From Vanrija pseudolonga (lineage: Eukaryota > Basidiomycota > Tremellomycetes > Trichosporonales > Trichosporonaceae), in NCBI RefSeq assembly GCF_020906515.1, contig NC_085849.1, positions 2,294,001 through 2,358,000 of the forward strand: a DNA stretch of 64,000 nt. Direction: 5' to 3'. The stretch's first letter is position 1, and the number at the start of each line of letters is the position of its first letter. The notes beneath the pieces were generated by a model. That model saw nothing but the letters and a program-made list of their open reading frames with translations. It was not told the origin of the DNA and did no database searches. The translations under genes were made by a program, and so were the position numbers. Positions 57,006 to 64,000 of this stretch are shown in pieces.

Positions 57006-58670
57006 AGGGGTAGGCGGAGAGGCAGCGGCAAAAACGGGGTGCTTGCATTGTTATGTGTGTCTGGCCCCCCTCTGGCTTGTGCGGCGCTCATGCATCTGTG
57101 CCACTACAAATACTGCGGCTGCGCAGCGGCATGCACGTCGCCACAGCCTACGGGTCTGAGAAATGGCCCTATGCAGTGTTTACTGTGCGTCGGTCGTGAA
57201 CGATGCAGACGATTGTTTATGAGCATTGGGGTATGTTTGATGGTTGTCTCCAGCCAGCCCCCCCTGGCATGTTTACGCGTTTACGGCTGTTGTCATGCAA
57301 CAGTCAGTGCAAGGGGAAGAGCAGCAGCAGCAGAGGACGGTGTTTGGACAGGAACGTGATGACGGTCATGATGATGAGATTGTGACGCTGCAGTGATGCT
57401 CCCACCCTTGGGCCACCTGCTGCCTGCTGCCGCTGGCCGCTGGGAGCCCACCTGTCGTTGTTGTCGACGACGGCGACCACGGGCCACCAACGAGGATTGT
57501 ACACTATGCATGCTATGTCGTAGTAGCAGCGGCCTCATGCTTCCCGACGGCGCGGCATGCAGCAGCGGCAGTTGCCTTGTTCTCATGCGAGCGAGCGGCC
57601 AAGGACACCGCCGCCGCTGGCGGCTGCTGAGCTGGCGGCGCGGTGCACGAGTCGTCGTCGTTGTCGCAGTCGTCGCAGCTGCTTGATGCACGGACCACGC
57701 TCTCTTCTCAATGGCCACTTGTCCCTCTACATCCCTCCTCCGTGTGCACATCGCATCGCATCGCACCGCACCGCACTCGACACCCCTCTCTCCCTCCCTC
57801 GTTGTGATCATCACCCGCACCACCACCCACATCCCTTACCCTTTGGCGTCGAGGGCATCTTCAAGCCAAGTTAAAAGCCCCTGTACCTCCATCTGCCTGT
57901 GGTTGTCACGCGCCGTGCACAGAGACAGTAGAGTTCAGTCCGCGGCGGCGGCGGTGGCGGCGTCAAGTCAACAGAGTCTGGACAACAGCCCCTCCCCTCC
58001 CCTTGCAGCTCCCCGACCCCCTCCCCTCCTTGCTTCCCCTCGATCGGTCAGATCAACAAACGCGCCCCGGGACCCTGGCTTTTCGACTTTTGACCACCAC
58101 AGAGAGCAACGAGGGCGCGCGCGCCGAGAGAGAGAGAGCGACAACAAGGACGAGAGCAGTGCGCAACAATCACCTGCCCGCCAGCCTCTGCTGCTTTTGT
58201 TTCCCAGAGAGAGAGAGAGACAGCGCCCAGCCGCCGCCCGTCCCGATAATACAGTGCGCGCAGTGCACCACCAGCACCACCACGACACACTGCATCGCAA
58301 CCAGCCAGTTGTCCAACTGACTGGACACTTTGCAGTCACTGGCACATTACAATCAACAACGCGTGCACGCGCCCCACTTGTTCTCAACACACACTCTCTC
58401 TACACACATCCTTTGCTTGCTCTTGCTTGCATCTCACCTTCCCCCCGTCGTCGCCGTCACCACTTGACCCGCCGACATCCCCCCCCCCCCCACCCCCGCA
58501 TTTCCCTTCCCGTGCCCACCCACCCACTACCCCGCCTTCCCAGTTCACATCGCGACAATCGACAACGTCGTTGACGACGACGACAAGGACAACGACACCA
58601 ACAACGACGCCCATCGCGTCAGTCGTCGTCACGCTCACACTTGGCCAGCGCGCGCCCTTCACCACGGCGA
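57006..58670. other. 1.7 kb upstream region of the RhoGAP gene
   Basis: No family-like exon on either strand. From about 57900 the plus strand is pyrimidine-rich with CCACC and AGAGAG tracts and lacks ATG triplets from roughly 58000 to 58670, which fits a long 5' leader for the RhoGAP mRNA. The left part holds the TRM82 3' end. Confidence 0.45.
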
Positions 58671-61160
58671 ATGGTCACTGCGAGGCCGTCACCCACCACA
58701 GCAGCAGTCACATCTGCACGCGGCGTCGCCTACACCACTTCTCCCGGAGATGGAGGTCAATCTCCTCGCCTTCTCGTCACTCGTCGTTCATCCGCTAAAC
58801 CGCACGCCGCCGTCGCACTCGCCACCCACATTGCATCGACTCGCAGCCCTCACCGTCTAGGCCCCGACATGCCAGGAGGCCCAAGCACCGCGGCTGGCGG
58901 CCCAAGTGGTCCCAGCTCCTCGCGTCGGCCTTCTGCGGATGCCGAAGCAGCCGCCGGCACCGGCCTCCGTCGACTCAAGAGCCCCGCCGGATTGAGCGAG
59001 CGCGAGCGCACATCCCAAGGTCTCATGACTTGGTGGAAGGCCTTCTCCCAGCGTCAGGATAAGCCTTCCCACCACCCTCCTCAGCAACAACAACAACCAC
59101 AGCAGAGCTTCAAGAGCCCAGTACGCACCCAAGCACCACGAAAGGTGTTTGGAGCCCCTCTTTCAAAGGTGCTCGACTATGCCGGGCAACAGATCTCGGT
59201 CAACGCTCCCGACGGAACTTCATACATCTGGGGGTGAGTGCGACAAGAGGGCTTGCGTGCATGGGCGCGCGCATGAGCAGCTGCCCTCCCTCCTATGAAT
59301 TGCGCAGCGCCCGCGCCCCATGTCCATGTCTTCTCTCTGCTTGATCCCCGCTGACCCATCTCTCTCAGCGAAGTCCCGATCGTCGTTGGCAAATGTGGAG
59401 GCTACCTCAAGCAGAAGACGGACATTGAAGGCCTGTTTCGCGTGTCTGGTTCTGAGAAGCGCATGCGCGACCTCCAGGCTACCTTTGATGAGGCCCCAAC
59501 CGTGAGTCGGGCGCACGTTTCTGGTCATTGAGGTCACTGACGGCATTCTTCAGTACGGCGGGGACCTCGACTGGCCCAGCACGTCTTATAGCCCGCACGA
59601 CATTGCCACGATATTCAGACGGTATCTCACACAGATGCCAGAACCTGTAATTCCTCATGCCTTTTACGACAAGGTGGGCAGCGTTGTTGGTAGCCAAAGG
59701 CTGACGGGCCAAGTTCCGAAACGCCTCTATACACGAACTCGCACACGACAAGAAGCTCAAAGAGTACAAGCGCATCGTCCGCCAGATGCCTAGACCCAAC
59801 CGAGCACTTCTACTTTACGTTCTCGACCTTCTCGGGACAACTGCCCGCTCAGCTGACAAGAACCTCATGACGGCTGGTAGTATGTGTGCTCGTGTGACCA
59901 GCTTAGACTGGTTCTGACGCCTACAGATTTGGCAGTGATTTTCCAACCTGGTATTCTCCATCACCCAGAGCATGATCTGCGACCACGGGAGAATGCGTTA
60001 TCAAAGGACGTTCTAGAGTTCCTGATAGAGGAGCAGCAGAGCATCGTGCTGAGCTTGACCGCCGTAAGTGTCGCTAGAGCGCCACCCGCAAGTCCCAATG
60101 CTCAAACGTGGCGTAGAATCTGGCTAGCAAGAAGCGAACGCAGAACAGGTCGTCAACAGCGACCTTGCCACAGGTGACTGTGCCCGAGGGAACGGGATCG
60201 GCTGCGCCAACGAACGAGTCTCAACACGACCCGTCGTCCATCCCCCTGCCAGATACACCGCCCAGCACGGACACTGCCTCTCTACCTCCTGTGCTCGTGC
60301 CTGCGGTGACGGCCCCGTCCGCGACGACCCTGTCCCCTCCGACAGGATCGACCGTCACCATGCCCGTCGCAGAGGGCATCCCCGCCACCATCCCGGAAGA
60401 CGGCCCAGCCCCGGCGCCGCAACCTGCAGAAGTTCTGCTGACCCCACCGCAAGAAGCGCTCGGCCCCGCAATTGCGCAGCCCGTTGCACCGCGTCCCAAA
60501 CCTGTCCAGCGCGGTGATTCAGGCTACATGTTACCCTCAGACTCGGATGACGAGCCCCCCGCTGGAGGCTATGTCATGATCGAGTCAAGAGGCACGTCGC
60601 CCAGGCCGCCTGCCGCTGCCGCAGCAGCTGGCGCTGGTGTGGCGTCTGTCACTGCCTCGGCCGTACCTTCCTCCACTGGTTCACCGCTTATTCCACCCGA
60701 GCGACCTCCCAGATCCAGCCGGCGTGAGCGCCCAGCACACTTGAAGCCACCAGCCCAGACCGATTCTTCCAAGCCCTCGATCGAGCTGCTGGACCCGTCC
60801 GACTCTGACGAGGAGGCTCCGGCGGGAGGCTATGTTGTGTTTGAGAACAATCGCCCTGCTCCTGGCGGCAGGCGTACTCCGCTTGGACTCAACCTCGCAC
60901 GCCCCCGTACCACAACTCCTACGAGTGGCACGCTTGCGAATGCCCATGCTTCTTCGAGCGCTTCGCCGCTCGCTACTGGTACTGGTGAGCGACACGGGGG
61001 TCTCTCGCGGTCGCGCACGGCCTTACAGCCTGCAGATGCGCGGACCAACTCGCCCAAGCCGGAGGGAGGCGCGATGGGCCTCTTGCGCCGGCGGACTTTA
61101 CCTACCAAGCGTGTGTCGGATTTCACTGCCCGTGTGCGCCGCGCAGTGAGGGAGGCGTAA
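58671..61160 (+). CDS. Rho GTPase-activating protein
   Basis: Exons 58671-59233, 59369-59501, 59554-59673, 59714-59879, 59927-60063, 60174-61160; 701 aa. The start is the first ATG of the apparent leader; the in-frame ATG at 58869 (635 aa) is a serious alternative. The RhoGAP domain runs from about VFGAPLSKVLDYA (residue ~160) to the end of exon 5, with the arginine finger R212 in EGLFRVSGS, PEPVIPHAFYDKF, and NLAVIFQPGIL. The N-terminus is Ser/Gln-rich. The Pro/Thr-rich tail of ~330 residues holds two copies of SDSD(D/E)E-x-PAGGYV. It should stimulate GTP hydrolysis by Rho or Cdc42; which one is unknown. Confidence 0.92.
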
Positions 61161-61530
61161 GGGGTGGTGTAGGCGGCGGCGTAGGCGGTGTAGGAGGCGG
61201 CGGCGGCGGCATAGGGCAGGCCCCCCACCGTTCACGTCTTGATTCTGTCAACGTATTCATGTGTCATATTGTGTAGTTCATATTGTCATCAATACCCCCG
61301 CTACGACTGTAATGTGAACAATGTGACGGAGGAGCGTGTGCTGTTGGGTGTTGAGGGCTGTTAGGGTGTAGGGGGCCATAGAGGTGTGACTTGCCACTGC
61401 CACTCTGGCGGAAGCAAAGGCCAATGACACTGAACCGATTTCAGTCGAGCCGACAGTGACCGATCTCACCGACCTGATCAACAATCTCCCTCCACTCTCA
61501 CACCACCACGGAGCCCACGACCGACCCACC
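61161..61530. other. Intergenic, tandem genes
   Basis: 370 bases with a (GGCGGCGTA)n-like run right after the RhoGAP stop (61160-61215). Promoter of the next gene expected; nothing else seen. Confidence 0.45.
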
Positions 61531-62287
61531 ATGAGCAGCTTCTGGGGCAAGCTAGCCCGTACGCTCACATCACGCAAGGTGCGTCTAACCTGTACCTCGG
61601 TCATCCCCCGCGCCCAATCAACACGCGCTGACCTCGCAGCGCCCCATCGGGTACGACCTGCAAGGCAACGCATACTTTGAGACGCCGAACCCGAACGGGG
61701 GGCGGCCGAAGCGCACCGTCGAGTACAAGGAGCAGGACCCGAACCGCGACGACTATAGGACAGGCACGAAGCAGCTGCCCGTGCAGTGGCAGTCGTGGAT
61801 GAGCTGGACGCGGTCCACTCCGCCCTCGCTCGCGGAGCTCCAAGCCGACGCCGCACGGCTCGCGCGGCTCCAGCCGCTGATCGCGCGCATCGAGGAGCGC
61901 GAGACGGCCGAGCGCATAGCGCAGGGGTATCTCCTGCCCGACGGCTCGGAGCCGTCCGACCGGCGCGAGCATGTGGCGATGGCGCACGGCTCGCTGCCTG
62001 CGCCGGGCGAGAAGGCGCGCAAGCGCCAGCGGTTCGGCCTCGTCGCCGAGGAAGCACCTGCGGACATCGAGGACGCGGTCGCTGCCCACAGTGCCGTCGC
62101 GCCGCCCGCGACCAAGGTCGACGCGGCGACGTTCTCCGAGGCGGAGACGCTCCGCCGCCTCGCGGAGGAGGACACGAAGCGCCGCTTGCGCGAGAGCGGG
62201 GTGAGCGATGCCGGCTCTGGCGCTGGGGTCGAGGGCGTGCAGGGCGTCGGGAGGGCGTTCAAGCCGCGCAGGCGGGGGCAGCAGTAG
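61531..62287 (+). CDS. NDUFA12/NDUFAF2-family protein (complex I assembly factor-like)
   Basis: Exons 61531-61578 and 61640-62287; 231 aa. The N-terminal half matches the B17.2 family: SFWGKLARTLTSRKRPIGYD, GNAYFETPNPNGGRPKRTVE, LPVQWQSWMSWTRSTPPSLAEL. In the structural subunit NDUFA12 the core is followed by a short tail; here the tail is ~120 residues, charged and Ala-rich, which fits the assembly factor NDUFAF2 (mimitin) better. The protein is expected in mitochondria and would act in complex I assembly. No strong presequence is visible, as is usual for this family. Confidence 0.85.
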
Positions 62288-62485
62288 CGCGGAACGCGGT
62301 GGGGGACACACTACTCATGTATACTAGGGCAGCAGAGCATGGACGCATGGCATCGGGGGGGTCAGGGCTGGGGAGCTGTTGGGGCGGGCGGGCTTACGCG
62401 GCGAGACTGACGCTGACACTGACGCTGGGCTCACACCCACCCGCTACTGACACACTGGTACATTTACTACTGCTACAGTTGCTTG

Positions 62486-64000
62486 CTACGTGCGATCGGA
62501 GCTGTGAGGTGGTTGGAGTGGAGAGGGGGGCGAGGTGGGAGGAGGCGAGGGCCGAGGTGGGTGTGGAGGGGAGGAATGTGGAGGTGGAGGAGGTGGAGCT
62601 GGAGCTGGAGGCGAAGGCAGCGGAGCGGGGTCCGGAGCCGGTGTAAGAGCAGGGGAGAGGCCATCCAGAGGCGGTGAGGCAGGCGGTTGTGAAGCTACCT
62701 CTGCGGACGCCGCCTGCTCGGCCGACACCCCGCCGCCGCCCTCGTCACTCGCCCCACCCCCGCCGCCCTCCTCGCTCCGCTCGCGCGCCCACGCGGGATC
62801 ATAAACGGGGGGCACGAGCTCGTGCTCGCCGCCGTCGAGGACGACGACGACGGCGCCCGCGTCCTGCTCCTGCTCGACTGTGAGGCGGGGGCGGGATGGG
62901 GCGCGGCCGGGGCCAGGGCGGCGCTTGGATGTGGTCGCGGCGAGCAGCGGGGCAGGCGGCGTGGTGGCGTCGTCTCCGTCTTCTGCAGCGGGGTTGGCAA
63001 CGACCAGCGCTGGCGGCGCCGTTGTGCCAGTTGCCTCCTCGCCAGCGGGGCCACGCTCGCGCGACACCGGCCTACTGCTCGCCACTTGCGCCGCCCTGCC
63101 GCCCGCCGCCGGACCCACGCCGAGGAACTGCAGTGTCTGCGCCTTTGCGGCCGCGTAGAACGGCCCCTGGGACGCGGACGCGCTGCTGCTCGCTGCTCCG
63201 TCGGGGGCAGCAGCGGCAGACGCAGATAACAGCTCGGGGCTTGGCTCGCCGGGCGCCGTGCTGCCGCCCGCACTCGGCTCGGGGGAGCTCAGCTCGCCCA
63301 GCTCGACGAGGTCGACTTTTGCGGCCTTGACTTCTGCCGGTGCGCTGCACGTCAGCCTGCTTGATCCGATGCCACTCACATCCGTAACAGCTTGCGCCCG
63401 CGCCGCTTGCCCCACCAGTACGACCCGCCCGCGACCGCTGCCGCTAGGGCCAACGAGCCGAGCTTTGCGTCGTCAGCTGTGCCGCGGCAGAAACGCACAC
63501 CCACGCATATGCCAGTGATGGTGCTTTGCGACGTGTTGGGCTTGTAGTTGCTGCGGTGTTTCAGTGCATGTGCCACGCCGCCACGGCACTCACGACAGCG
63601 CCGAGTAAAACTCGACACTATGCAGCGCGAACACGTTCCCCGTCGTATTCGTCGAGGCCAGCGGCCCCAGCGTGAGGTTGTACTTGACCCCCGGGTCGAG
63701 CGTCATGGCGTACATGACGTTGGGGCGCGCGTACGCGTCGTAGCTGCTAAAGCCCGACACCTGCTCCACGAGCGGCGGGGACACGTTCCAGATGTAGAAC
63801 ATGATGCCGTTGTCTGGGCCCGCGGTGCCGTTCACCACTAGGTAGGACGTGTTCTGGGGTATGTCGAAGGAGAGGTACGAGTCGTTGCTTGAGGACGAGA
63901 TGTGCGGGTAGGCGAGCGGGGCTTGGCCGGCTGGGTGTGGTGTCGGCGTCAGCTCGAGCTGGAGCGTCGTGTCGCCCGCCGGCGTACTCACCGACCCCGC
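62486..64000 (-). CDS. Single-pass membrane glycoprotein (C-terminal part)
   Basis: Partial: the 5' end lies beyond the window. Exons seen: >64000-63594, 63550-63380, 63344-62486. The extracellular part has many N-glycosylation sequons (NDS, NTS, NGT, NVS, NLT, NTT) and beta-rich text such as SYLVVNGTAGPDNGIMFYIW. One hydrophobic span (LGSLALAAAVAGGSYWW) is followed by a basic stop-transfer (GKRRGRK). The cytosolic tail of ~290 residues is Ser/Pro/Ala-rich and ends in a long poly-Pro block. The layout resembles fungal type I wall-sensor or SKG6/Mid2-like proteins, but I do not recognise the family and give no function. Confidence 0.7.

Noticed and set aside
66-64000. CRISPR arrays, operons, Shine-Dalgarno sites and bacterial terminators
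   Set aside because: The window is eukaryotic (spliced genes, tRNA intron); no regularly spaced repeat-spacer structure was seen.

Overview
This is a gene-dense, GC-rich nuclear window from a basidiomycete fungus. Gene content and architecture suggest a tremellomycete yeast, probably of the Trichosporonales; this placement is inference from family resemblance, with no database search. Genes carry several short introns (mostly 45-60 nt, GTGAGT-type donors, CTGAC/CTAAC-like branch sites). Some exons are as short as 12-18 nt, and two introns read as GC-AG. All exon maps below were assembled by hand and checked for frame closure.

Left part (1-12.9 kb): 3' end of a U5 snRNP 40 kDa WD40 protein, a small conserved protein of unknown function, the mitochondrial FAD/folate carrier Flx1, a membrane-anchored histidine acid phosphatase, mitochondrial ferredoxin Yah1, CK2 beta, Rab GDI and an MDP-1-like HAD phosphatase. 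Two related tRNA-derived (SINE-like) repeats follow at 12.87-13.74 kb.

Middle (14.3-37.9 kb): a Zn2Cys6 regulator, a cyclophilin, a DUF3224-like barrel protein, the 1407-residue alpha-aminoadipate reductase Lys2, a strongly diverged RNase III-fold protein that lacks most catalytic acids, a sugar porter, a Mup1-type amino-acid permease, a monocarboxylate-type MFS transporter and a low-complexity protein with four 18-residue repeats. The 27.9-31.5 kb and 37.9-40.5 kb stretches are gene-poor; one weak orphan gene model is given in the first.

Right part (40.5-64 kb): a Sur7/PalI-like four-TM protein, a peroxisomal-type acyl-CoA oxidase, an intron-containing tRNA-Cys(GCA), then a run of membrane-traffic and small-GTPase genes: AP-1 mu, Rho GDI, a ChAP (exomer) protein, Vps52 (GARP). 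A Chz1-like histone chaperone, Trm82, a RhoGAP, an NDUFA12/NDUFAF2-family protein and the 3' part of a single-pass membrane glycoprotein complete the window.

Most genes are unrelated housekeeping loci in alternating orientation with short shared promoters. The observations most worth follow-up are the pseudo-RNase III protein, the SINE-like pair, the AP-1/exomer/GARP neighbourhood and the fungal DUF3224 protein.
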